This document shows positions 1 to 9,061 of a DNA stretch of 64,000 nt, in pieces; the stretch's first letter is position 1, and each line of letters begins with the position of its first letter. The translations under genes were made by a program, and so were the position numbers. The notes under the pieces are model-generated. The model saw only the letters and a list, made by a program, of their open reading frames with translations. It had not been told where the DNA came from and made no database searches. The stretch comes from Macrobrachium rosenbergii (lineage: Eukaryota > Arthropoda > Malacostraca > Decapoda > Palaemonidae). Location: contig NC_089795.1 in assembly GCF_040412425.1 (NCBI RefSeq), positions 79,409,663 to 79,473,662 on the forward strand. The letters run 5' to 3'.

Positions 1-1845
1 ATCTAGTTTACATTGACTTCTAAGCATCTAAAATATGTAGCACCAAGTCACCTTCCTCCTTTGTCCGTGTGGACACTGGTACACCTTGTTGAATGCAACC
101 CTAAATTTGTTTCTCTTGAGCTGATGTTAGTGCTGGCACAAGTGACCCACTGTTGACTAAGAAGCAGTCATTGGTAGAGTTGCCATAATGAGATGTCTTC
201 AGGGCTTACTACTTCCTCTTTGGACTTGTCTTTTTTTCTACTTGAGTTGATTCTGATAAGAGGCCTATGACTGGCTTGCTCTTTTAGTCCCCCTCCCCCC
301 TTTTTTTTAATCAAAGAGAGTCAATTTCATTGTCTTTTCCCTCATCCTTTAGTGAAGTACTTGCTCAGAGGTCTCCAATGGACCTTGCCATTAAGATGAA
401 GAGGCCTTTTGTGATGTCAGTTGTGATGGGGATGGAGCCTATTACCTTGGACAGAAAACATTCTTAATTTCCAGTCTGTAACTCTTAAGACACCATCCAC
501 TCCTGGGAAGAAAGCAAGGTTTGATCTCTCCAAGGACTATGTTGCTCTTGAGTAACATTCAGAAGAGGACAAGGTTGTTGCAGCCAAGTCTTTTCATGAT
601 GAGGCTTTGTTTGCTGAAGTTCTGGATTGTTTTACGGTATCTTCTGCATCAAATGGCTTCAGATGGCAACAAAAACTGAACTAGTTATGTGTTGCAAAAA
701 CGAGAAAAAATCTGCCCAGATAAACTGGACAAAACTGTGATTTGGCTTACTCAAGGTAAATGCTACAGTGTACATCACAGCAGTATTAGGATGAGGATGC
801 TTGGAAAAGGAACCAACAGAGGGTGGGACAATTAACAGATACTCCTTTCGAAAATTTTCCCTGGTGTAGGACTACTTTCTGCAGCCACATCATCCACCTT
901 CAGCAGCTGAGGCCTGGTTTTGATGAGGAGGATCAGTTTAATACTTATGGAGGTAGCATACTCTTCTGAGGACCTCTGGAGTACCAAGAGGATTGTAGTG
1001 GAATACTTTTACAAGAGAGTTCCTCGACCTTCTGACTCTGTCGGACATTAGAGACTGATGGTTCAAATGTGCTGGACTCATTCTTGGTTCTGGAATAGTT
1101 GATTCTAAATCTTGTGGAGAAACTGACCTCCACAGTGACAAAACAGCCATTTTTATTGTAGTTTCTTCCTCCTGGCAGGAAGAATAAGCATCCTGCCAGA
1201 GAGATAGACAACCTAGGACACAAAGCAGTCCAGCAAGACTTATTCCTACCGGAATGACTCTACCAATAAGGCTGTGGTCCTTCTGCTGAGGGAAGATGAT
1301 CTGCTGAAGGTGAGGCTTCCCCCAAAGGAGGCAGAAGGAACTAAGGATTGCATTCCCTCATAGACTAGTTCTCTTCTGATGGGGCTTGTATCCATGAACT
1401 CTGGAATTGTGAATGAGATAGAGGCAGAGCAGTGAATGTGTAGTGACTTTATACTTATTGCTGTCTGTTAGGCAAAAGTTTTGCAGTGTCAGGGACATCT
1501 AAAGACTTTGAATGTGGGCTATATGGGTGATGGGTATGTATGAAAAACTTAATCTTACATTTGAAAAATATGATTTCCAATTGCAAACAAATCTATTCTT
1601 GTATTGATAATTGCCTGGATGCAAATAGTGATTGGGGTTTCCATTGGCGACTGACATGATAAAAACGGATACTTTAGATTCATTAGTCATTTCATGAGGT
1701 TTTATTGGAGTAGACTATCCGTTTGTTCTTAATGTGCTTGCTTCTTATCAGTGAAATTGACTGCACTGGACTACATAATATAAGTTATACAGTAATAATA
1801 ATGTAACTGGAGCATACTGGTATCCCACAGGCAGGAAGAATCGCG
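1..1845. other. 5' flank of the zinc-finger gene, no intact gene
   Basis: Only short frames broken by stops are present on both strands; I recognise no protein. The sequence has a coding-like, mid-GC texture to about 1.4 kb and then turns AT-rich, which suggests a decayed mobile element followed by the zinc-finger gene's 5' flank. An in-frame TAA at 1804-1806 precedes the ATG at 1846. A CCCACAG ending at 1830 could be a splice acceptor of a 5'-UTR intron, but its pyrimidine tract is weak. Confidence 0.45.
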
Positions 1846-4176
1846 ATGCTCACTGAGATAGGAGGTAGAACTTTCAACCAGGGAATGAACAACTTTGAAC
1901 AGGGACCAGTGGAATTTGAACATGATGCAAGTAACTTGGAACGTGAACCAAACAGCTTTGATAATGAACCAAGCAGCCTCGATGGACCCCTTAATCCCTT
2001 GGTTTGTGCAGAAAATAATTTGGTAACTGAGGGAAATCACTTGGATGATGATGGTAGTGACTTAGTTTCTGCAGTTAAAAAACTGGCAAGGGAGCTGGAA
2101 AAACACAGTCACCATGACTGCAATGTAGCTGCTTTATCAAGAAACAATAGAACCTCTGTTGCCTGCGAAGGAAGTGATACAGTAACTTTGTCACACACGA
2201 ATGAATGTCAGTCTGCCAATGGTAATGTTGTTGCTCAGAAGGAATCTTTTAAAGAATTTGTATCTAGTTACTCTTGTAATATGAACTCCAATCTCATTGT
2301 TACAGAAAAGTCAGGTCATTCAGATGAATTAGTTGTTAATTACTCAGGTAATGAGTTGAGTGGGAATTCTCACCCAATAGACAAGGTAAATACAAGTGTC
2401 TTGAGTATTGAGTCCAGGAATTCACAAGTTCAACCATGCCTTTCTGAAAAATCCATAGATCCTTGTAAAAGAGATACACAACCATATAAGATATTCTTTA
2501 GGAGTCAGGGTGGGGATCACCTTCATTCAGAACATATACCAGAGAATTTCACTTCTTATCTTTTAACATCTGATAAGTCAGAAGCTTTCAGTGTAAAAAT
2601 TCAAGAAACAGAATCATACAGTGTGAAAGTAGAGGCAGTTGAACCTTATTGTTTAAATGCAGAGAAAAGCTCTGACTGTGAAATAAGGGAACTACCACCT
2701 TCAGGAGAATTAACATTTACTGCTGCTAGTGAAAATGATAAGGAGGAGACTGTGATATATGTAGTTGAGAATGAAAGTTCAGAAACTGTATCAGTGCAGT
2801 CATTGGCTGCCTCCGTTAAGTCTTCTTTATGTAGAAATAAGGAAACCTCTAGCAGTGCTACTCCAACGTCCATTCATAAAGATGCTCCTGCCAATGGAGT
2901 GAATCAGTCATCGGAAAATGCTCACTTAATGCTTTCACTTTCTCCACCACTAGTTGATGTGAATGTAGGCGTTATGGAAGGGTCTGTCCTGGTTAAATGT
3001 TCAAATGATGCATCAATACAGGTGCCAGCTAAGCTAGTGTATTTGCCTAATCCAGAAAATTTGGAAGCTACTGAAGAAGATTGCGCAATGTTGGCTCCTC
3101 AGTTATTAGAAGGAGGTGTTCTGTGCCCTGGAAATAATATCATGATTTTTAAAAACCAATGTTTTCTCATATTTGTTAATGTGCTTTTGTGGGAAGGGGA
3201 AAAGCAGCACACACAGATTTCCATAAGCTCTCCAGTAGAATCAATGGAAACATACCAGGCAAATGGTACAAATTTTGTTATGATTACTAGTTGTTTGGAG
3301 CAGAGCTTAACTGTACCATCTCAGGCAAGTGGTAGAATCTCATTATGCTCAAGCAAATTTCCAGTGAAAAATGCTCCAAATAGTGATGAGCCTGGAGTTT
3401 TTCAGTGTGATAAATGTGACAAATCATACAAAGTCAGGTCATCTTTGAACAGTCACAAGGTTACACACAATGCTGAAAAATTTTACAAATGTGATGAATG
3501 CGACAAAGCATTTCATTATAGTACTCCTCTTCAAATTCATAAACGTACACATAGTGATGAAAGACCTTATCATTGTCAGTCATGTTCTGCATCTTTCCGA
3601 TCCAAAGCCAATTTGAAGTATCATGAGAGGCTTCATACTGGTGAACGGCCTGTTATATGCCACGAGTGTGGTCAAGGATTTAAGGATTACACTTCCTTGA
3701 AAAGACACAAAGCTAAAGCCCATGATTTAGTCACAGTGAAGTGTGAAGAATGTGGTCATATATGTAATTCTGTAGAAAATTTAACAACACATCTCTGGCA
3801 AATTCATAATATTTTGTATGTAGATAAAGTTCTCTATAAATGTGAAAAATGTGGAGAAACCTTCAGTTTTCAGAAATCTTATAACAGTCATATGGCCAGC
3901 CACAGGAGAGGTGAAAAGAGTTCTCAAGGATCATTTGGAAGGTTGACCGACTACACTTATCGATGTGGTATATGCAGTATGACTTGTCATAATAAATCAC
4001 AGATGGTGTCCCATATACAGGTTCATGCTGCTTTCAAAAGATACAGTTGTAGGTATTGTAAAAGTGCTTACATGTATAATTTCTTGCTAGCTAATCATGT
4101 TAGGGAAGAACATCCAGATGATCCACAGTGGTTTTGCCAACATTGTGATGTGGTTTTAAAACTTGTAGGAAACTGA
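1846..4176 (+). CDS. poly-C2H2 zinc-finger protein, N-terminal part (frame shifted at 4155-4161)
   Basis: Uninterrupted 776-codon frame. Residues 8-84 form about eleven degenerate 7-residue repeats. Residues ~85-515 are Ser/Glu-rich and look disordered. From residue ~519 there are eight complete C2H2 fingers with CX2C, F/L and HX3-5H spacing, some joined by TGERP-type linkers (LHTGERP, THSDERP). A ninth finger (CQHCDVV, from ~4138) is cut by a TGA at 4174. The same finger continues in the -1 frame into the next 650-codon frame with further fingers. The likely role is sequence-specific nucleic-acid binding in the nucleus, from family knowledge; I do not recognise an ortholog. The ATG at 1846 is the first after an in-frame TAA at 1804. 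No introns are seen over 4.3 kb, so this is a single large coding exon or a retrogene. A full-length product through the frame change would be about 1453 residues. Confidence 0.9.
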   Translation: MLTEIGGRTFNQGMNNFEQGPVEFEHDASNLEREPNSFDNEPSSLDGPLNPLVCAENNLVTEGNHLDDDGSDLVSAVKKLARELEKHSHHDCNVAALSRNNRTSVACEGSDTVTLSHTNECQSANGNVVAQKESFKEFVSSYSCNMNSNLIVTEKSGHSDELVVNYSGNELSGNSHPIDKVNTSVLSIESRNSQVQPCLSEKSIDPCKRDTQPYKIFFRSQGGDHLHSEHIPENFTSYLLTSDKSEAFSVKIQETESYSVKVEAVEPYCLNAEKSSDCEIRELPPSGELTFTAASENDKEETVIYVVENESSETVSVQSLAASVKSSLCRNKETSSSATPTSIHKDAPANGVNQSSENAHLMLSLSPPLVDVNVGVMEGSVLVKCSNDASIQVPAKLVYLPNPENLEATEEDCAMLAPQLLEGGVLCPGNNIMIFKNQCFLIFVNVLLWEGEKQHTQISISSPVESMETYQANGTNFVMITSCLEQSLTVPSQASGRISLCSSKFPVKNAPNSDEPGVFQCDKCDKSYKVRSSLNSHKVTHNAEKFYKCDECDKAFHYSTPLQIHKRTHSDERPYHCQSCSASFRSKANLKYHERLHTGERPVICHECGQGFKDYTSLKRHKAKAHDLVTVKCEECGHICNSVENLTTHLWQIHNILYVDKVLYKCEKCGETFSFQKSYNSHMASHRRGEKSSQGSFGRLTDYTYRCGICSMTCHNKSQMVSHIQVHAAFKRYSCRYCKSAYMYNFLLANHVREEHPDDPQWFCQHCDVVLKLVGN
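1867..2097 (+). repeat. eleven-copy 21-nt (7-residue) coding repeat in the zinc-finger protein N terminus
   Basis: Residues 8-84 divide without gaps into 7-residue units: RTFNQGM, NNFEQGP, VEFEHDA, SNLEREP, NSFDNEP, SSLDGPL, NPLVCAE, NNLVTEG, NHLDDDG, SDLVSAV, KKLAREL. Position 3 is always Phe or Leu and position 4 is usually Glu, Asp or Val. The DNA units have diverged, so this is an old repeat with its hydrophobic position kept. One hydrophobic per seven residues is too few for a classic coiled coil; a short linear binding array is possible. Confidence 0.75.
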
Positions 4177-6206
4177 ACAGTCACAGTTGTCGATCAGTAC
4201 GTGGAAATTATACTTGTCCTCACTGTGATTTTAAAACTGAGATTCGTCACAGGTTGTTTCGACACATCGTAAAAAATCATCCTGACGATAGTACGCCTTA
4301 CTATTGTGATTTCTGTAAGAATAGTTTTGAAGATCCTAATAAGTTGCGTTATCATCAAAAGCGGGAACATCCAGAAGAAATGCTTACACTTACAATGCAA
4401 CGAGAGATATCACGAAACCCTCCTTCTAGTAGTGAAAAATTAGATTTGCCTCCATTTGATATGTCACAGATAGAAATGAGTATAGAAGGTAGTACAATAG
4501 TTTATCACATTCCAGAACACTTGCGTGATGATGAAGTTTTCCAAGAAAAAGTAAAATTTAAGTGTTATTATTGTGAAGCAAAATTTCCTGTTAAGAATGC
4601 CATGACTCGGCACATTTTGAAAGAACATCCCAGTAAGAAGGCATATAAATGTTTAATTTGCAACATATTTTTCAAGACAACTGTAGATTCCAAAAACCAT
4701 AATCGCAAATATCACAAATTTCGAGAGACAGATGGCAGAGATCCGTTAAGAAATGAAAAAGCTATGAAGAAAAGAGCACAATGGTTCCAAGAGCAGTTTG
4801 AAAAGTCAGATCCTAAAGTAAGAAATACTTACAAATTTAGTTGTCGTTTCTGTCCAATGGCTTATCGCTGTAGACGACATCTGATATTCCATTACAAAAA
4901 GTGGCATCCAGATGAAGAATGGGATTATTTACCCAGTAAACCTTATCAGAATGCAGGTGTGAAGAAAAAGAGGAAACTTGTATTCTTTGATTGTGCTTTT
5001 GATAGTAAGTGCCAGGTAGTGTTTGATGATAAAGATATGATGGTTGAACATGTTTTTAATGCTCATGGCATTGTTAATGAAGAAGCAGACAAATATATTA
5101 AGACAAGGACTGTTTTAGACACAGTTCATCGAGGTCGAATTCCTAAGAATGCCGTTAACTTGTTGAGGAATAATGAAGTTAAAAGAAAAACAAGATTGTG
5201 CACTGAGATGGAAAATGAAGAAAATGTTGATGATCCATCTGCTTTTGATGATATGAATGCCAAGCTGGATGAAGGCATTTCAGATGCTCAAGAATATAAA
5301 TGTTCAAAAGACAAAGCTGAGAATGCAAATAATGATTCAGTGTTAGTGTATGATAAATCATTAAATTCACAAAACTCTGAAAAGAAAGTATCAAGATCAC
5401 AACCCAGGTTAGACACAATTTCATCCATGAAAGATGTAAAGAAATTGTTATACAGGTGTAGGAAGTGTTGCCTCTATTTTTCAAATAAATCAGAATACAG
5501 GGAGCATAACAGTAGATACCGTGATATTGACTGTCGAGATTTCCTTCATTTGAATGTAAACCAAAAATCTGATGATGAGGTGTCTGACACTGATGATGAC
5601 ATTGGAAATGATAGTGTTTCAAAGTTTGATCCTGAATCAAAGAGTAGTGCAGACTACACAGTAGGAGTTTTAACTAAAAGAGAAATGGTTAATCAAGAAA
5701 ATAGAGAATGTGTTGCAAAGGAACTTAAGTATGAAACCCAAAGTATAACTGGGAGTATTACTGTTGCTGTTTTAGAAGATCAGTTTGAAGAAGATCCCAA
5801 AGTACTATACATTGATGAAGATGAAGTTAACTGTAATGTGGTAAATAGCCCCCAACATCTTGGATTTGGTTGTAGAAACAAGAAGACATTTTCGTTCAGT
5901 GTTGAAGGATCCAGAAAGGAAAGATCTTTTGAGTGTTTGATTGAAAAAGTAAAGTCTAGCACAGTTGAAAAACAGAAGCAGATCTTTAACCAGGACATTA
6001 TAGAACAGAAAATATTAAAGCCTCAAAGTAAACTTGTGAAAAATATATGTGATTCAACAGAGATTTTAAGTCAAAAGTTTGAAGGGCAAGGGAGAAGTCG
6101 AAATAGTACAAGAAGATCAGTATCCCAAAAAATGCATTGTGAAATTTGTAATGCTTCATTTAAGACCAGAGCAGAGCTTGGATTTCATGTAAGACATGAG
6201 CATTGA
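4149..6206 (+). CDS. poly-C2H2 zinc-finger protein, C-terminal part (in the -1 frame)
   Basis: This frame opens after a TGA at 4146-4148 and ends with TGA at 6204-6206; its first ATG is at 4254 (650 codons). Reading from 4161 it completes finger 9 (TCRKLNSHSC) and adds about eight more finger-like units: YTCPHC, YYCDFC, FKCYYC, YKCLIC, FSCRFC, an atypical FDCAFDSKC unit, YRCRKC and a terminal MHCEIC finger. Several fingers end in H-P (KNHPDD, REHPEE, KEHPSK), as the last fingers of the upstream frame do (EEHPDD), so both frames belong to one ancestral protein. A basic KKKRK cluster near 4960-4975 is a candidate nuclear signal. An acidic Asp/Ser tract lies near 5570-5650. No independent promoter or splice acceptor is evident at 4254, so a separate gene is unlikely. 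Confidence 0.85.
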   Translation, partial: CGFKTCRKLNSHSCRSVRGNYTCPHCDFKTEIRHRLFRHIVKNHPDDSTPYYCDFCKNSFEDPNKLRYHQKREHPEEMLTLTMQREISRNPPSSSEKLDLPPFDMSQIEMSIEGSTIVYHIPEHLRDDEVFQEKVKFKCYYCEAKFPVKNAMTRHILKEHPSKKAYKCLICNIFFKTTVDSKNHNRKYHKFRETDGRDPLRNEKAMKKRAQWFQEQFEKSDPKVRNTYKFSCRFCPMAYRCRRHLIFHYKKWHPDEEWDYLPSKPYQNAGVKKKRKLVFFDCAFDSKCQVVFDDKDMMVEHVFNAHGIVNEEADKYIKTRTVLDTVHRGRIPKNAVNLLRNNEVKRKTRLCTEMENEENVDDPSAFDDMNAKLDEGISDAQEYKCSKDKAENANNDSVLVYDKSLNSQNSEKKVSRSQPRLDTISSMKDVKKLLYRCRKCCLYFSNKSEYREHNSRYRDIDCRDFLHLNVNQKSDDEVSDTDDDIGNDSVSKFDPESKSSADYTVGVLTKREMVNQENRECVAKELKYETQSITGSITVAVLEDQFEEDPKVLYIDEDEVNCNVVNSPQHLGFGCRNKKTFSFSVEGSRKERSFECLIEKVKSSTVEKQKQIFNQDIIEQKILKPQSKLVKNICDSTEILSQKFEGQGRSRNSTRRSVSQKMHCEICNASFKTRAELGFHVRHEH
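4155..4161 (+). promoter_or_regulatory. candidate -1 frameshift slippery heptamer T TTA AAA
   Basis: In the upstream frame the codons are GTT TTA AAA CTT, so 4155-4161 reads T TTA AAA and obeys the X XXY YYZ rule in register. A -1 slip re-pairs as TTT AAA and continues ACT TGT AGG into the downstream frame. The two frames overlap only from 4149 to 4173, so the heptamer lies in the only window where a -1 switch could work. The competing reading is loss of one T from TTTTT: that gives VVFKT, which puts the consensus Phe back at the CX2CX3F position of finger 9, whereas slippage gives Leu. Confidence 0.45.
4173..4229 (+). other. possible H-type RNA pseudoknot downstream of the slippery site
   Basis: Stem 1 pairs CTGA 4173-4176 with TCAG 4194-4197 and ACA 4177-4179 with TGT 4188-4190, with CGA 4191-4193 bulged. 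Stem 2 pairs TCACAGT 4181-4187 with ACTGTGA 4222-4228, and a G-U pair (4180/4229) could extend it. This leaves loop lengths of about 1, 0 and 24 nt. The spacer from the heptamer is 11 nt, longer than the usual 5-9. I drew the pairing by eye, with no energy calculation. Confidence 0.3.
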
Positions 6207-6567
6207 AATGTATGCCACTAATACAAAGCTGTTATGAATGTATTTATTTTTAAATGGAATTTTAAAAGAATTTCTCTAGTAGGTAATTTATTATTATATT
6301 GGCTTGTGTTTTCCCTTGTTCATGTAGTTGTGAGAAAAGTTTGTAAAGGAACTTGCTCACCTTAACAAGCATATCTGTGATATATTTTTTTATTGACAGA
6401 ATTTGAGAATATATGATAATTTATTTATTTGGTATTTATTTCTCCTTCTGCCTGAACTATTGACAGTCTTGTAGATTATTAATGCTAGTTGAGTAAATTT
6501 ACTTTTGAAGGTTCATATGAGATGTAAACCACAGGTCAACATGGTTTCATGTAATGATAAGTAACGT
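6207..6567 (+). other. 3' flank / probable 3' UTR of the zinc-finger gene
   Basis: AT-rich non-coding sequence follows the stop codon. I saw no AATAAA before the MITE at 6568, so the transcript may end through a variant signal or run into the element. The next ATTAAA is near 7098 and an AATAAA lies near 8020. Confidence 0.4.
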
Positions 6568-6865
6568 TGACAAATTTTTAAGTAATTTATATTTTTCCTA
6601 ACATACAAACCTGAGGTCTTTACATATGGGATTAACTTTCAGCGAGCTGGAAATCTGGCCGTTAAATTTTTGCAAGGTGTTTATGATAGTAGCTACTGAT
6701 GGTAGGGCCAGAAGCACCGCTCACCAAGTCGGTGTACATTCAGTTCTACACAGTTTACCTTTTGGCCCAAGTAAGAGAATGAGGGGTTGTAAGAGGTGGG
6801 CCCGTTATGTAAAGACCTCAGGTTTGTATATTAGGAAAAATATAAATTACTTAAAAAATTTGTCA
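6568..6865. mobile_element. MITE with ~57-bp terminal inverted repeats
   Basis: The left arm (6568-6627) and right arm (6807-6865) are near-perfect reverse complements. The left arm contains TTTTTCCTAACATACAAACC and the right GGTTTGTATATTAGGAAAAA. The ~180-bp interior has no transposase frame. Very long inverted repeats and no coding capacity fit a non-autonomous DNA transposon. A target-site duplication is not clear. A related motif (CAAAACCTCGGGTCTTTATG) occurs just downstream at ~6885, so a second, degraded relative may adjoin it. Confidence 0.8.
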
Positions 6866-7970
6866 GTTGTTCCTACACAAGTACAAAACCTCGGGTCTTT
6901 ATGTATGGGAGACTTACTTTTTGAGGGAGGGTTCTGAGTAAATCTCTGAACTGACTGGTAGTTCGGCTCACCTGGGTACTCTCTTCATGGGCATGGAAGA
7001 GCAAAGGAAGGAGACCATACCTCTGATCTATTGAAGAAGAGAGATGTTCATTCATCATACTTCTGGGCATTTTGAATTATACTCCTGGGCATTTTGAATT
7101 AAAGTAATGTAATATCCTTGAATCAAAAAGGTTTGGATGAACCCACAGTGTCGGAGACTATAAAGCTAAGAATAACCAACTGGTTTGCTCATAGTGAGTC
7201 CCTCTCTCACCTTACTAGAGAGAAGGAAGGATTTGTATCTACTAATCCAAATGGAGCTAGATTATAGAAAGAATACTCAGTCATCTAGATCACCTGCATG
7301 CACTCCCGTCCAGTACGTGACGGCTCGTTCGCTGTTCTGCCCACTGGAAGAGGAAAGGAGCAGGCCAGTCCCCCCCCACCCCCCTCACACACACACACCT
7401 TCTCCTTGCAGCCACACACCTAAGGCGAGATGCAACCTGTCCCTTAAGAGCTGGGTGAACTGCATGACTTGTCAAGGTAAAAGGAGGTGAATGTGGTCTG
7501 CATGATTACATTTCCTAGTACTCGACCGACAGGTTCTTTGTAAATGTGCTGGACAGACTGATGCCCCTGGCTTTGAAAGATCTGGCCCGAAACGTACTGA
7601 TGTCCACCAGGAAGTTGTGGGGTATGCTTGTTTGATCATCTCAGTAGTCAGAGAAATGACAATTTGGACACCATTTCTCGGCCAACTCGAAGCTAATGAA
7701 CAAGTCATTGGCATTAGGCTGAAAGTCTAGTCTTTATGGAGGCAGCATAGATGCTATACTGTCATTGGAACCACAGGACCCTAGAAGTGGAATGATCAAC
7801 ATCACTGGTCACCTTTGAAACAGTGAAAGGCGTAAGCTTCCAGATGTAAATGGATACCAAAGATATTTTGCTTTGTTCAAGGGTGCAAGGAGACAGAACA
7901 GAACAGCGCCAACTTCAGTAAGACGAGAAAAGGAGGACTATGATCAAGCTTCAGAGGTTGAACGAGTTTC
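6866..7970. other. decayed repeat-derived sequence, no gene
   Basis: GC is higher than in the flanks. There is a C/CA-rich low-complexity tract at ~7365-7400. Open frames here (for example 7185-7490) are short, low-complexity in part and have no recognisable domain. A motif at ~6885 resembles the end of the neighbouring MITE. Confidence 0.4.
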
Positions 7971-8483
7971 CGGAAGCCAAGGTGCCAAGATCAGTTGTCC
8001 TTATCTCCTGACTTCAGCGAATAAATTGTTTTAATTACATCCATCTTGCTTGGGATGTGTCTGGTTGGCTACTGTACCAAATGTTCAACTGTCTACTCTT
8101 GTGTCTGCACTGCAGTAGAGTAGATGAAAGAGCACTAGGACCTTTGTTGACCATGGCACTACCATGGTGTCGTTACTATCACACTGAGGAGTGTCTGTCT
8201 TTGGATCTTGAGACTCTTGAAAGTCTAAAAAGAACTGTGCTTAAGTTCCAAGAAAGGAAGTGTAGGAGCCTGCTGCCCTGGTCAGTGTTTCGATGCTGTC
8301 AAAGGAGTGCCTATTCGGACCTGAGACTCCTGAAACTGTTTTAAGATCCACATAACATTCTCTCCATCTTGGGTAAAATAAAATGGAGCTCCTAGACTCC
8401 ACTTCTTGACCAACGAATCAGGCAGAACGACGGGGAGTTGCAAGCCCAAGACTTCAATCATGGATACGAAAGATGTCTCCTAG

Positions 8484-8536
8484 GCGCCAACAACATCTGA
8501 AGTTTCTAGGAAGTTACTTATCCAAGCACTGACTAG
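8484..8536 (-). pseudogene. 5S rRNA-derived fragment (3' half), copy A
   Basis: On the minus strand this matches the 3' half of eukaryotic 5S rRNA: the complement of the box C region (AGTGCTTGGATAAGT here) followed by the 3' terminal GTTGTTGGCG. It is more diverged than copy B and lacks the 5' half. It lies ~95 bp from copy B, and the spacer repeats GGATACGAAAGATGTCTCC as GATGCGAAAGACTTCTCC, so the two copies arose by local tandem duplication. Confidence 0.6.
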
Positions 8537-8577
8537 TCCCAACATTTCTAACCATAGATGCGAAAGACTTCTCCTAG

Positions 8578-8706
8578 GTGTCAACAGAATCTGGTGCTCC
8601 AGGAGGTCACCTATCCAAGTACTGTACTGTACTGACCAGGTCTATCATTGCTAACTTCGCTGACCAGGCGAGAAGTGATATTTTCAGCGTGGCATGGTGG
8701 ACAGCT
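8578..8706 (-). pseudogene. 5S rRNA pseudogene or 5S-derived SINE head, copy B
   Basis: Reading the minus strand from ~8706, the sequence follows eukaryotic 5S rRNA along its length: a CCATGCCACGCTGAA-like 5' region (8685-8700), the middle stretch, then box C as CAGTACTTGGATAGGTGACC (8605-8624 reversed) and a terminal GTTGAC. A TACTGTACTG insertion at ~8622-8634 interrupts the internal control region next to box C, so it is probably not a functional 5S gene. It could be a stray pseudogene or the head of a 5S-derived SINE; no SINE tail was identified. Confidence 0.7.
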
Positions 8707-9061
8707 GTTGTGCCCATGGTCTGTAGAGACAGCTGAATAGTAACAGCTTTGGAGTGTGGAGATTGAAGGACTAATTGACTGTCTTCCTAGATTGAACAAT
8801 TCTTTGAAACATCGAGGTATCAAGACCAATTGTCACTAACACTGACCGTAGTGACCGAACTTGTCTGTTGTACATCCATCATCCTGGAATGTGTCTGGTT
8901 GACCGCATGCTGAGTGTTCTACTGCAAACCTGTTCACCCGCACCGTCAATTGAGGAGATGATAGAACACTAGGCCCCCCATGTTGAGTAAGGTACTACCT
9001 TGGTACCGTTCCTTAACAACACCTCAGAATGCCTATCCTTGGATACTAAGGCTTGGAGAGC

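Larger units (their letters stand above)
7971..9060. repeat. diverged ~835-bp tandem duplication
   Basis: The stretch 7977-8235 re-occurs at 8813-9060. Matching landmarks are CCAAGATCAGTTGTC / TCAAGACCAATTGTC, ACATCCATC followed by ATGTGTCTGGTTG in both, GAGCACTAGG / GAACACTAGG, and CTTTGGATCTTGAG / CCTTGGATACTAAG. The offset is about 833-836 bp. The copies have drifted a good deal and neither keeps an open frame of note. Confidence 0.6.

Noticed and set aside
5179..5640. 153-codon minus-strand frame
   Set aside because: Lies fully antisense to the zinc-finger coding frame; its composition (Tyr/His/Leu-rich) is the mirror of that frame.
7185..7490. 101-codon + strand frame
   Set aside because: Pro/His-rich part comes from a C/CA-rich tract; no domain, within repeat debris.
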